Positions 36,323 to 48,583 of a DNA stretch of 64,000 nt are shown here, in pieces (position 1 is the first letter of the stretch; each line of letters opens with the position of its first letter). Source of the DNA: Lenzites betulinus (lineage: Eukaryota; Basidiomycota; Agaricomycetes; Polyporales; Polyporaceae); NCBI GenBank assembly GCA_022264855.1, contig JABYQU010000064.1, positions 119,516 through 183,515 on the forward strand, in the 5' to 3' direction. A program made the position numbers and the translations under genes. The notes under the pieces were generated by a model, which did not search any database, was not told the origin of the DNA, and saw only the letters and a program-made list of their open reading frames with translations.

Positions 36323-39300
36323 ATGCTGTCCGTCTGTGCCTCATATGACGGTCATCCTGTCTCTGTCTTGCTCGATCCTTCGGCGCCTCAGTCGGCTCTT
36401 TCTAGTCAGTTCGCTCTGAACTGTAACATTCCTCGTACGCCTTCCTTCCAGTCAGAAGGGGTGGAGTTATGGGCGACAGGTTCTATCCGTATTTCAACAC
36501 CATCGGGCTGGTATATTTCGTGTATGCCACTTCTGGTCTCCTTCGTCCGCAATCACGACGTCGTTCTTGGACGGGACTGGTTCAGCGCTACGGCCGCAAA
36601 TATTGGAACGTTGTTCGTTCACGATCCTGCCCACGGTGTCTTGCCGTCGTCTGACGGGCATGCGTGGATCCGTTCTCCTTTTGTTTCCGCACGTGAGTGG
36701 TTACCCGTATCGGATCCTTTTCAGGATTACTAACGTCCGTGGAAGACCCCTTTCCGTATAATCGGAGCACTGTTAGCACGTCAGTTGATACCGTGCTCTC
36801 CCCTGACGACGGGAGTGAAGCGTCGTCCTCCCGTGGCCCTGGGAGTAGATTGCAAGTGGCCCGTGCAGAGATGCCGTATAATATCGCATACGCTGTCAGC
36901 GTCGTTGTGCCGATGGCTGAGAGCCAGAGTGTTTTCTGTTCGACAGCGTCCGCAGAGTTTGTTCGCAGCATGTCTGCATCCCACGGTATTCCGGGTGAAG
37001 AGCCCGATGAGTTACAGCGCTCGCTGTTGCGACATATCTTATCGGGTGAGTGTGCCTCGCATGGTACCCATCAACCTAAGGGGGGGTGTCGTCAGATTGC
37101 AGGTCTTTCAGAGACACCGGACGTTCTACGCCACGGTCTGCGTGACGCTGTGATCGCTCGTATGTTCAATTTGTCTGTCGGCCATATTTCGCGTTTGTGT
37201 GAGCTTTTGGGGGCAGACCTCTCCGCCGTTGACGGAACACACGCCTCAATTCTCGGCGTACTGCGAGCATATGTTAATGACATCGAAACGTTCGCTCCGC
37301 CGTTTGCGGCGTGCGACGTATGTGCCATTCTCGATAGGGTTCATGAGATGCCTGTCGAGGAGCTGAAGGTTGTCGCCGGTGAGCATGGATTAGATTCTTC
37401 CGCGCACAGTGCGGATGAGCTTGCATCCGTGATCTTTTGCCACATTTCGTCCGGGGGGTGCAATCGTGGTGCAGGAAGTACAGGACAAGTGTGTCCCTCG
37501 TATGAGAACGCCATAAATTCTACAGAAGACGCTCGTTTGAATACGGACGACTATGAGATTCGTCTGCTAGACGTCCTTGTCAACAAGCTTTCTGGAGCGG
37601 CGTTGCGTCGACTTGCGGTCACTCATCAGCTACCACATCGCCCTCAATGTTCTGTCAGCCATCTCCGTCGCCGTTTCAAGCAGCACATTGGCTCTCTTCG
37701 CAAGGGTAAAGAGCGTCCGTCTCGACCAAATCGCTCTCCGTCTCAAGAACGGCAGCGGTGGCATCGTCGGAAACAAGCTCGGTCTTCACGGCTTGCCGAG
37801 CAACTTTCACGGGTTCGCGAGGAGTGGCCGACAATCGTACCTTCTTCTTTGAAGGATAAGCTTATCATGGATTTTAGACGTGAGACTTCCACCGAAGCGC
37901 TGCAGACGTTCGTATGTGGATGCTGTGGAGCGTCGACTTTGCGTACGAACAGGCAGGTGCTGCCTTTCGATCAAATTCCGATAGAGATCCTTCGCTGTCC
38001 TGCGGACGTTATGGCATCAACAAATGGTGGTCTTCCTTTCCCGCCCATGAATGATCCACGCTTTCCACCCGACGTCTTGTTGATTCCGGAAGGACTGCAA
38101 CGGGACGCTTCAGGAAATGTCTCCGGGCTTAACTCCTGTAAAGAGTGTTATCGCGATCTCCTAAAGGGCAAACTCCCTCCGCTTGCATTAGCGAACCACA
38201 CATATATGGGCCCTGTCCCGCGTGAGCTACAGGGTTTGACATTCGTAGAGGAGCAGATCGTAGCGCGGGCACGAGCGAAATGTTTTATAGTACATCTAAG
38301 GGAAGACAAGTACAAGAAGGGAAAGAAAACCGGCCACTCTGACGACGAGAGGATTTCTCGCAGGCCGAACGAACAACGAGGGTTCAAAGGGCATATTATC
38401 ATCCATCCGCAAAGACCGGAACAACTTGACAGTGTGCTTCCGCCGACTATTGAGGAAATATTGACCCCAATTTGCGTCATTTTCGTAGGCGCGCAACCTC
38501 CCACAAAGGAGTGGTTAAAGGAAAAGGCGAAGCCTCTCTGTGTTCGTCGTGAGAAAATCCGAACTGCGCTGAACTGGTTGAAGGAACATAATCACTTGTA
38601 TAGCGATATCACGATAGATAACAGTCGGCTCGCTTGCCTTCCTGACGATGACGTTCTCCCTGTCCATGTCGAACATGTACTGCCTACAGTCAGCGACGAC
38701 GTGTTAACTGACCGCTATGATGCTGATCCGGAAATCGATTCATTAGCAACGGACGACTCCGAGTCTGTCCACGAACAGGCTGTCCCGTCCGCTGCTGGTG
38801 GTATGGAACATAGTATGCCAACGGACACTGCAGTCGGCGATGTGGCTGTGCAAGATCCACTGACTTACAGCAATCGGGACGGATCTTCGCGTGCTGAGGT
38901 GGAATTTCAAAAGGTCGTCGTTACTGACGTCGAGGGGCGCGCACCGGCGAACGAGTTACGGGCCGCCGCCATCCGGCATATTAAACAGAAGGGAGGTGGG
39001 TATTTGGAAGTTCCACACGACCCCCGTCCTGTGAACGAGTTTTGTAATCCACAGTTGTTTCCCATGCTTTATCCCTGTCTGTTCCCTTATGGTTTGGGAG
39101 GCTGCGAGAATCCTCTTCGGCGTCGCCCTCTGTCATTAAAACGTCATGTGAAACATTTGTTGAATTTGGTGGATCGTCGTTTTCAGGAGCATTATGCTTT
39201 CATTTTTATTGCATTCAATATTTTGCAACGTCGTGCTGTTCTATTGCACTCGTCTTTGAAAGTAAAAAAACAGAGCTTCCCTTCGTTCGCGAGCAACCTG

Positions 39301-42300
39301 GTCGGGATCCCCGAGGAAGCCCTCGCTCGTGTATGCAGCCGTATTGTCCACACTGGTTTCGTTCGCGCCGAAGATGCCGACGAACGTCGTGTTCTCAAAC
39401 TCATGCAAGAAGTACAACTTGTCTCCAGTGCTGTACCTGGTTCGTCTGCCGCTCGTGTGAAAATGCGAAATGAGATACGTGCTTTAATGTTGTCGAAAGG
39501 GATGCCTAACTTTTTTGTTACCATCAATCCTGCGGACGTTTACAATCCAGTCGTACGCTTGCTCGCAGGCGAGGATATCGATGTCGACAATATCCTTCCC
39601 GATCAGCCTTATAATCACTGGAAACAGTCTATATTAGTGGCAAGGAATCCGGTAGTTGCGGCTCAGTTTTTCGATGTATACATGAAGGCGTTCGTGTCCA
39701 CTCTTTTGGCATACGATCCCAAACATGAGAACACGGAAGGCGGAATACTCGGAGTTGTAAAAGCATACTATGGATGTGTGGAAGCGCAAGGTCGGGGTAC
39801 ATTACATTGTCACATGATGGTTTGGATAGAAGGTGGTCTCAGTCCCTCTGCTTTGAAAGACCGTCTCCTGTCAGACAGCGGGGCAGAGTTCGGAAGACGT
39901 CTGATAGGATTCCTAGACGACACCATATCGAACGAGATTCCGCCTCCGCTAGGCCCAACCGCTGTAGAAATCAATCGCGATAGTCCCTCGAAGATAGCTT
40001 TGAGCTCTCGCGGAGTCAATTTCGGAGGTTCCTCAAATATCGAAAACGTAACACAACGTCGCAACGAGGATCTTCGGTTGTTGGTAGCATCCTGTCAGAA
40101 TCATAAGCACTCGGAAACCTGTTATAAGTACGTCAAGGAAGGCGAGCTACCAAAGTGCCGTTTTGAGTTGGATGAGAGCATACATGTTCCTCAGAGCACG
40201 GTCGACTTACAGACAGGGGATTTAAAGCTGCGTTGCCTCGACGGACTGATAAACAATTTTAACGCCACTCTAATCGAGGCATTGCGATGTAACATGGATC
40301 TCCAGTTTATCGGAACAGGTGACGATGCAAAGGCTGTTATTTATTACATTACTGATTATATCACGAAGTCACAGTTGAAATCTCACATTGCATATGCATC
40401 TCTTGCTTTGGGTGTTAAAAAGGCGATGGACGCAGATAACAGCGCGGAAGAGATCGACTGCGTTACCCGCGCAAAGCGGACACTACAAAAGTGTGCGTTT
40501 TCGTTAATCGCAAACCAAGAATTGTCTGCCCAACAAGTGAGCGCGTACCTCTCTGATTTGGATGATCATTTCACAAGCGACGAGTTCGCGAATTTATACT
40601 GGACCGCATTCGAACGGTACATTGAACGCTTACACCCCAGCCCTGAATGTTACGGCCCCCCATCCGACACGTCCGAGACTGGCGACACCATTAACGAACT
40701 CTCACATACTGCCCAGGATGATGTCGACGAACAAGCCTCTTCTGTCCGTGAGGACGAAGTTTTATCCGTGGACGCACAGCCTGAAATCGAAGACACGATC
40801 GAGCCACAATTAGACATCGATGTTGAGGAAGATACGGTGGCAATCGGGACTGACCGACATGGCGATGTCGTTCCTCTTAGTGATCAGCTGTGTGATTATC
40901 GGTATAGAGGTATCGATCTAGACCGCGTTTCAGTGTGGGACTTCGTTGCACAAACACAAAAGGTACCTCTTCGTCGCGCGCGTGGAAGCCAGGACGATTT
41001 GCCTGATCAATCTGAAGATGAAGATATTCCATCGGAGGTCGATGATGAGACTATGAACGACGGTGATGAGCAATCACAGGATATCATGGACTCAGAAGAT
41101 ATTCTTGCCAGAGATTCTCGGAGCACCCTGCTCGTTAGCTTCCAATCCGGACACGGAGAAGCAAGCAGGAAAGCTTCGAAGGTGCTACAACAAGGACTCA
41201 GGCGAGTACCTGTACCGATCGGCCCCCGCCTTCCGAGGGCGGACCGGGAAGGTGACCGTGCACGTTATTGTCGTCTGATGTTGATCCTATTTGTCCCGTG
41301 GAGATCCCCGGAAGACCTGAGGCATGAGAATGAGTCATGGCAGGATGCGTTCGCGCGACACCAACCTTCATTCAAGGCGGAACATCTGGACATAATGCAA
41401 AACATGCGTATCACTGATGAGTGTAAAGATAGTCGGGACGATCACATGCGAGACGGTAGAAGTCGCGGGAGGCTGATTGACCGTCTTCCCAACGGTCCTA
41501 CGCCGCAAAGGACTGCAATGATGTCAGAGCAAACATTAGAACATTTTTCGCAAGAAGAAATCCTCGAACACCTGCAATCGTTAGAATCATCTCAGTCGTT
41601 CCGTCGTCTGAATATGTCCGCCCGTGTTGACGACTGCATCGAGACTGCGCAGCGGTGCGACCTATTTGAACGTTACGGCGTTAACTCGACCTGTGCACAA
41701 CAGCGCGAACCTCTGAACGACGACATGTCCGTCGTCGCTGTTGACGACATCACTCTGGAGTCGGAATGGAAATCTCAGTATGAAATGCGGCGTCAGCGTT
41801 GGAAACAAAATTTGGTTCGTACCGTGAATGTAAACGAGAACACACCAGGACAGGACGACGACAGCGCAGGGCCGCGTAGTTTAATCCGCGACCAAAACGA
41901 ACTTCATGAAGCCGATCAACGCGTCCGTGTCGCGGAAGGGTTTTATGAACCGGCTCTCGTGGATGTCGACATAGACAATCACATTACATCTTGGAACTTG
42001 AACCGTGAGCAAGCCCGCGCATTTAGAATAATCGCAGAACACTCTCGTGAAGACAAACCTGATCCTTTGCGCATGTATCTCGGAGGTTTCGGTGGTACCG
42101 GAAAATCCCGTGTAATTCACGCGTTAACTGACTTCTTCGAGAAGAGGAATGAAGCACGTCGTCTCCGGCTGGCGTCTTACACTGGAATTGCAGCAAAAAA
42201 TATATCCGGCGTTACTTTACATTCAGCGTTAGCACTCGACCAACGGAAATCCGGAAAAACAGTCGGAAACAAGACAAAGTCTGACCTTGCTGCTATGTGG

Positions 42301-43662
42301 GAAGGTGTGAACTACTTACTTATCGACGAGATATCCATGGTAGGCTGCAAAATGTTGGCCCAGATTAGCGAAGCGTTGTCTGACGCGAAAGGAAGTTCAC
42401 TACCGTTTGGAGGAATTAGTGTAATCGTCGCGGGAGATTTTGCCCAACTTCCGCCGGTCGGAGAACGTCGTCTGTACGCATGGATGAATGTTCACAGCCG
42501 AACGAATGCTGGACGAGGAGCTGGACAGCAAGTGGTATCCGGAAAATTACTCTGGCTGTCGTTCACGACCGTCGTTATTCTGTCACAGATAATGCGTCAG
42601 CAAGGGCCTGAAAATACCGCTTTCGTAGAACTGCTCGCGAGGCTCCGAGAAGGGCGTTGTACAGCGGACGATCATCGACTTCTGCATACCCGAATTCTAG
42701 ACCAGACGTACCAGGAACTCCCAAATCCAGGATGGGAACAAGCACCTATCATTGTGTACGATAACGCTTCAAAGGACGCCTTCAATGTGAAAGCGGCACA
42801 GGCGTTCGCGCGCAACACTGGAAGAGAGCTACATTGGTACTACGCGTTAGACAGACATCGCGGAAAACGACTTACAGACGACCTTTTGCAAAAAACACTA
42901 CAAACTATGCATAGCGGGGAAACTTGCCAACGTTTGGGTCGAATTCCACTAGTGCTAGGTATGCCTGTGATTGTGTGTCAGAATTTTGACGTGAGCGGCG
43001 GAATTGTAAACGGGAGTATAGGAAAGCTCGTGAAGATACGTTACCGACTGGACACCATCACGGGAAACCGATTCATGACCTCCGCCGTTGTTCGTCTTCC
43101 GCACGCACCTTCTTCCGATATGACCGCTCTGACAGCAACAGACTACCCCGTGCTTGAGGATACTGTGGACATGAACTTCACTCACCCTCACTCCGGAAGA
43201 AAGATCACAATAAAACGCACCCAGGTTCCCCTCCAGCCAGCATTTTCTCTCACATCACATAAGGCACAGGGACAGACGTTTGAAAAGGTTATTATCGATC
43301 TTGAAGGCTGTCGCGGTACAGAGGCGCCGTACGTCATGCTCTCTCGTGCCACAAGCCTCGACGGCGTGATCATATTGAGACCATTTGCGCTGTCCAAGAT
43401 TGCATGTCGGGTGTCTGAGGATCTAAGGAAAGACAACGTCAGGCTTCGTGAGCTGGCATTGTTGACTAGAATCAGACATTTTACTGACGAGACAGAACAA
43501 CAGGACAGTTACCAGTCTCTCAAAAATGAGTTTCCCGCCGCCGCAAGAGACGTACGCGCATCGGTCCCACAGCTACATCCCACGATCACAAAAAAGAGAC
43601 CGTGCAGTGACGATCAACGCAATGGACGTGAGAAACGTCCGCGACGCTCTGCTTGTCCTTAG
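36323..43662 (+). CDS. Helitron-type Rep/helicase with retropepsin-like and SAP-like N-terminal parts
   Basis: A rolling-circle replication initiator fused to a PIF1-type helicase. Exons 36323-36692 and 36785-43662 give 2,415 aa; the first in-frame ATG of the long exon (36871) would give 2,263 aa. In order: residues ~1-123 look like a retropepsin fold (VSVLLDPSAPQSAL, DVVLGRDWFS) without the catalytic DTG/DSG; ~180-430 hold three SAP-like helical repeats (MSASHGIPGEEPDELQRSL; LKVVAGEHGLDSSA; LRRLAVTHQLP); ~500-740 a Cys-rich DUF6570-like block (CGCCG, CKEC); ~875-1145 Helitron_like_N with HUH motif GRGTLHCHMMVW (~1131); catalytic tyrosines in YYITDYITK (~1310). Helicase: Walker A GGFGGTGKS (~1890), LLIDEISMV (~1970), GDFAQLPPVG, LTSHKAQGQTFEKV (~2278). 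No stop or frameshift breaks it, so it may be active. Confidence 0.93.
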
Positions 43663-44053
43663 GACGCATCACGGATAGAAGATAGACGCCCATTGTGACA
43701 ATCCGTTCTTATCGGAACGTGCCCCGTTCTGACCCCGCGCTCCGACCAACACCCGTTGTCCTCCAACCACACTCGTTCCTATACACAGCACTCATCAATA
43801 CACAACAGCATAGACGGTAATCGATTAAAACTACGCATGGAACACGCAACCGGAAATTCGATGGCAATTTATTTCGCAACCTTGTTCTCGAGTGTACGCC
43901 GTCCTCCGCGAACCACGCCAAAGCACACTCGCACGTGAATGTTAGTGATACGCCGTAGTAGTGTCAAGAGTCTGGAATGTAAATGCTTGAATATAAAGGG
44001 GCTGCGTCCCTACCACATTCACTCTCACCTCCCACACACTACCCTCACTGACA
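43663..44053. other. Spacer with promoter of G1
   Basis: Rep/helicase 3' flank and G1 promoter. A TATA box lies at 43992-43997, followed by a C/A-rich leader. Confidence 0.5.
43992..43997 (+). promoter_or_regulatory. TATA box of G1
   Basis: TATAAA 57 bases before the G1 ATG at 44054. Confidence 0.6.
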
Positions 44054-44857
44054 ATGACGATCGAGGCCAAACAGTACTTTCTCTTCCTTCGTGAATACAC
44101 AGACGAGACTACGCTGGATACATTCAGTGAGCAGCTTGAGAACTGAGCCTAATCTATTGGAACTCATATTTTCATCACGCAGGACGACGCTCGGAGGGGT
44201 TTCCCGACGAGAGCGATACCGTCACATACACGAATCGCACCCGTCTGGTGATAATCTCGACGATAAACGACGTGTTTCAAGCAGGAGTCAATGACTCCTT
44301 TCCGCTACTTCCATTGCTACTCGCTGTACGCCTACCATCCATCGCCTTCTCACCACCGCTGACGTGGGTCCTTGGTTCAGCCATCCTCGTCTGGTCTATA
44401 CCACTACGACATCACACGGGCAATCTTGGACACGCAGGCCCTCATGATCTGGAACAGACTTACGCCTCCACAACGACGACGGCGACGAGCACAGTACGTA
44501 GTGTACTTCCACGTACCGTCGCAAGCACCGCACGCTGCATTGAACCTCGCGTATTTTTTACTACGCTTCACTTATACCGCCATCCGATCCTACGTCACCA
44601 CACATTACGACTACGAAGTACATCGACAGCCGCAGATTACCAACTTAGCATATCACCTTCGGCCCTCCGCCGCGGATGGCGTTGCGTTTTTCAATTTCCT
44701 CGACGACGTCTACAACAATGCGGCAACCGACGCGTTGTCGTACCCCCACTACATCACCAACGGTCTCAGGGGTCTGCCGGTAACGACATGGCCGCCACAC
44801 CACTCTGACCTTCTCGGAGAGCAATACGTTGCAGAATGCTTCGCACGCGCTTCGTGA
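44054..44857 (+). CDS. G1: unknown element-borne protein, paralog of G1'
   Basis: Function unknown. Exons 44054-44126, 44183-44325 and 44381-44857 give 230 aa. It aligns by eye with the gene at 51,202 along most of its length: EGFPDESDTVTYTNRTR versus HGFPDEGEGVKYNHTNR, LLPLLLA versus LFPVLAELLA, ALMIWNRLT versus TLLIWEKLD, AQYVVYFHVPSQAPHAALNL versus ATHVVHFAIDTEAPYSAIHL, NLAYHLRPSAADGVAFF versus DLMYSLTPNAVYGSAYF. An intron sits at the same place and phase in both (after ...LLA). A TATA box lies 57 bp upstream. No known domain was recognised; the pattern of alternating hydrophobics suggests a mixed alpha/beta fold. Confidence 0.8.
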
Positions 44858-45377
44858 GCTGTTTCTCCCTCCGTCGAACCCACAACTAATCTCAGCTCAG
44901 AGCTCTAGCCAGAACATGATAGCACAATCGTTCCCGATCCTCTCTCATTGCTCCCGCCAGCACCCTTTCCCTACAATCTCCATGTACCAACTCCACCTCC
45001 TGTCCTCGACTCCAATTTCATATTTCGCCGAATACAATACTTGTTCCATTGCATTCCGAACAGTCCGTCTCCGTCGGACCGCCTTTCTGGTCTAGCCGTC
45101 TCTCCTGTGTTCCACTCCCATTTCATATTTCCACCAACGACAGCCTTGTCTTCTTTCAGTACAGCCTGTTCTCTGAATCTACGATACTTCTTATGTATAG
45201 GAACGATCGCAACCTTTCGCATCCGCTCTCCATTCCACACCAATATCACAACGAGCCCGGTGACACAGCGACCTCATCTTCCCGGACTCCGTGATTTCGC
45301 CCACGCCTACATCCTATATGGTATTACACTGTCCTCCACCTCTGTTCACCGCTACCCCCCCCCCCCCTCCACTCAAC
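44858..45377. other. Spacer inside the element
   Basis: Pyrimidine-rich, no gene recognised; leader and promoter of G2 with a C-run (45,355-45,367) just before its ATG. Confidence 0.45.
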
Positions 45378-46456
45378 ATGGCCGGCCCTACTACTCGAAA
45401 GAACAAACCCCAAGACGATCCGCAATCTCCGTCTCCGTCTAAACGCATCAGGTGCGAACATCTCTCTCCTCGACGCTTACACTCTCTGAATGTACCATCC
45501 ACGTTTAGGAGAGACTCGCCATCCGAGAAGTCCTCGAGTACAACATCCACTACGGACGATCACAACACCGCGAACCAGTACGTCGCACCATCCTTCACCG
45601 TCCTATACGAAAAAAAAACTCGCCACAGCCTCCTTGCAAACCCTACAACCCCGAACGCCGGCACCGAGGACGACGTTGATCCTGCAAGCACGAACGACAT
45701 CCCTGATTATGTCCCTGACGAGGTTCGCCCGTGCGTATACAGCCAATCATCAAAGACTTCGTTAACTAACTGACATTCTATCCGCAGCCGCATCGAACGT
45801 CTTCAAACGTTCTCCGAACCGAAATTTAATCGCTACAGCATCGGCACCATCCCCGACGGCAGCGATTGGGGCCACGGTCCGAACGGACGCTGGTCTCATC
45901 TCGAAGCGCTCCTTTGTTATAACGACAAGCCTCTTGTCGTCTGGATGGTCGGCGTAGTCCGCTGGGTGAACCTCGAAAGCTCGGAGAAGTTTACCATTGG
46001 AGTACGCCTTCTATCCCAACACGACATTGACGCTGCCACTCGAAACTCGCTTGGAAGATGTGTTCCGGAACAACGTAAGTTGTTCTCCTCTGTCCTTCCA
46101 ACGCGCACGACCAATGTTTTCCAGAACCGAAGGACGAAGCAACCTTGACGTACGCCAACAAGTGGGTCGACAAGAAGGCACGCGGTTCCACTCAAATCTT
46201 CTCCGAAGCGTACAGCGCCGTCGACAACGAGCTGCGCGGCTGGGACCCCGAACAGAAGGTACCCGCAACAACCATCAGTCCATCCGACATCGTCGTCGTC
46301 GAGTTTTACATCAGACGCTTCAAAGGCAAAACTGGTAACACCGGCAGAGGTTGGACGACTTGGGGAGTTAACTTCGACCTCCTCCGCATCGCGCAGATCT
46401 TCGTCGGGCCTGGACCTATTCAGGAGCCTCCTCCGGAGAGTTCCGCTTTCATCTGA
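45378..46456 (+). CDS. G2: unknown element-borne protein with basic N-terminus
   Basis: Function unknown. Exons 45378-45730, 45788-46074 and 46125-46456 give 323 aa. The first ~115 residues are Ser/Pro/Arg-rich with a probable nuclear signal (SPSKRIRCEH). A globular part follows: GRWSHLEALLCYNDKPLVVW, MVGVVRWVN and KPKDEATLTYANKWVD-type stretches, then ISPSDIVVVEFYIRRFKG and WTTWGVNFDLLRIAQIFVGP. The last block resembles the corresponding C-terminal block of G3 (LRRGDFVEVSVFAEIQF ... IKFAMKEVVRLW), so the two are probably distant paralogs. The strand pattern could be an OB-like or other beta-barrel nucleic-acid-binding fold; that is a guess from pattern only. Confidence 0.78.
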
Positions 46457-47121
46457 ACTCCATACTTAACAATGTCATGCCCCTGTCGTTCCCTTAACCC
46501 GGTCCTCTTGTACAATATGTCTTTTCTCTCACTGTTTCCTGTACTACGTGTTATAAAATCCTGTTCCCCGCGCACACCGCATCAGTTTGACCGATCCCCG
46601 CGCACATCATGGTCCGCGGACGTACTCCGGACTTGCACACTTGCCTCAACTCGTTCACCCTGCTCCGCTCCCGCATGCTCGTTGTCGTCTTCGCTGAGTA
46701 CCAACACCGGGGAACAGTTCTCGTGCACATATCCATCATTCCCCCGAGCCGTTCCGACTCACGGACCGCACCCGAAACCACGTACGCCTCCCCTTTTCTG
46801 TCACCCGTTAACGTTAAATACTGATACCGTCACGTCCGCACATCGTAGGCCGTCGGCTTCTAACAACACATCATACCATTCCGATGTTTGACCTGAATTA
46901 ACACACGAACATCCTGTCTCGATGTTCGTACTCGTATCTGTACACTAATACTACAGTACCCTGTGCTACTCAGAGAAATCACACGCTTAATTCCATTCTT
47001 CTCGGCGCTACCTGCGATCACATTGTGACGTTCTGTGACTACCGACGTCCGCCCATCCTTACCCTCTTTAATCATCACCCAAAATGACAGCACTTAATAC
47101 ATTCTGACACTACTAATACAA
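46457..47121. other. Spacer between convergent G2 and G3
   Basis: Both genes end into this 0.66-kb stretch. Short frames exist but none shows a domain or splice logic. Confidence 0.45.
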
Positions 47122-48276
47122 TCAGTTCTCGACAAGCATGGAACCCTCACCGACAACCTGGTCGTCGTCAATGTGGAAAACAGACGGAAGCTCCAAAACA
47201 GACAACACTTGCTCCCCTTCGTTCTCAACCGCGCTATCAGTACGCCGATATCGTCCCTGAACCACCATACGTAAGCTGCTACCTCCGAACCGACAAAACA
47301 TCGACTGACCTCAGCGTCCTCGGCCGTCCACAATCTAACAACCTCCTTCATCGCGAACTTAATGACGGAGCCGGTGCGACGATGCCGACGACCGAATTGG
47401 ATCTCCGCGAAAACACTGACTTCCACGAAGTCGCCGCGCCGAAGAGAGGTCGGAGCGACACCCATGTTCTGCCCATTAGCACGACGTGCGCCTGTTTGAA
47501 TGACGTGGTCGACACGCCAGTCAACGCCAAGCTTCCGCGCACGGCCACCGGGATCGGACGCGTTGCTAAGACGGATCGCAGGGAGCTGTGTTCCTGACGG
47601 CCGAACCTGCCAACATTGGTGAGCGTTAGAAACTTAGAATACACATCGCACGACTAACCTTCGTAAAGACCGAACGTTCCAACATGAGCGCGTCTCCCAG
47701 ATCAGAGGGTTCTTCGTCTAACTCAGCACCAACCTTCGCGCGGATAAAAGCACGCAGATGCTGCAAAGCGCGGACTTGAGCTCCGAAGACGTCTTCCACA
47801 CCGCCAGACTCCAACGTAACGAATTGGAGCGCGCCGGGGACGCTTCGGTCTCTCCTAGACGACAATTCAGAACAACACACGGCAAGTCTCAGAAATACGT
47901 ACTTGTCCCAGTTTCCCAGCGGAGAAATGTTGAAGTCTCCTAGGAAGCCCTGCAGCACGATCATCACGGGACGCAACTGCGAACGCATCGTAGGCGGTAA
48001 CGTTAACGGATGATGGACGAGCGCCCTTGTAGACCACATTGACGACTCTTCCTCCCCTTGCTTTACAACGACCGCCCAATCACACATCTCTTCGAACGTC
48101 TCCGGAACGTATCGCCAACTACGGTCTTCGACTTGTAGCTCGAAGCCCCCGCTTTGCGTACGACCGAGATCTCCAGGCCACAGCACGGGAACGATAGATC
48201 TGTTCACTACAAACAATCCACGTCAGTGTACACGGCAACGAACAACACCAACACACTTACGAGTGACCACAGACAT
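47122..48276 (-). CDS. G3: unknown element-borne protein, distant paralog of G2
   Basis: Function unknown. Five exons (48276-48261, 48206-47903, 47854-47659, 47606-47310, 47223-47122) give 304 aa; the last acceptor (GAG) is weak. Visible blocks: PVLWPGDLGRTQSGGFELQV, SWRYVPETFEEMCDWAVVV, PVMIVLQGFLGDFNISPLGN, LGVDWRVDHVIQTGARRANG and LRRGDFVEVSVFAEIQFGRR followed by IKFAMKEVVRLWTAED. The last matches the G2 pattern of L-x-x-x-D-hydrophobic-V-x-V...F-x-hydrophobic-x-x-hydrophobic. It is the only minus-strand gene of the element and is divergent from gene A across a 307-bp gap with a TTAAATA box near 48,318, so the two may share a promoter. Confidence 0.72.
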
Positions 48277-48583
48277 AGCTTGCCGCGGAAAAACCAACAA
48301 CGACTCGCTGACGCGCTCTTAAATACACGTATACCCGTCACCACGGCCCCGCCCCCCTGCCCTCAATCCCGACAAGAACGCCGATCGCACTGACCCTCTC
48401 CGCCGATCGAACATGGAGATCTTATCACGAGCCCGCCTGTGATCTAACACCCCTCCATTGCCATAAGACTGGCATTGCTCTGCTAAGAGCTCAAATTACG
48501 GTTTCACCTGTCCTCTTACAGTATTCCGCACCACTCACGTCTATTCCCCTCTACCCCACTCACGTCTATTCCTCTCCCACATC

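Noticed and set aside
45356..45367. C-run before the G2 start codon as a possible slippage site
   Set aside because: It lies in the leader, not in coding sequence.
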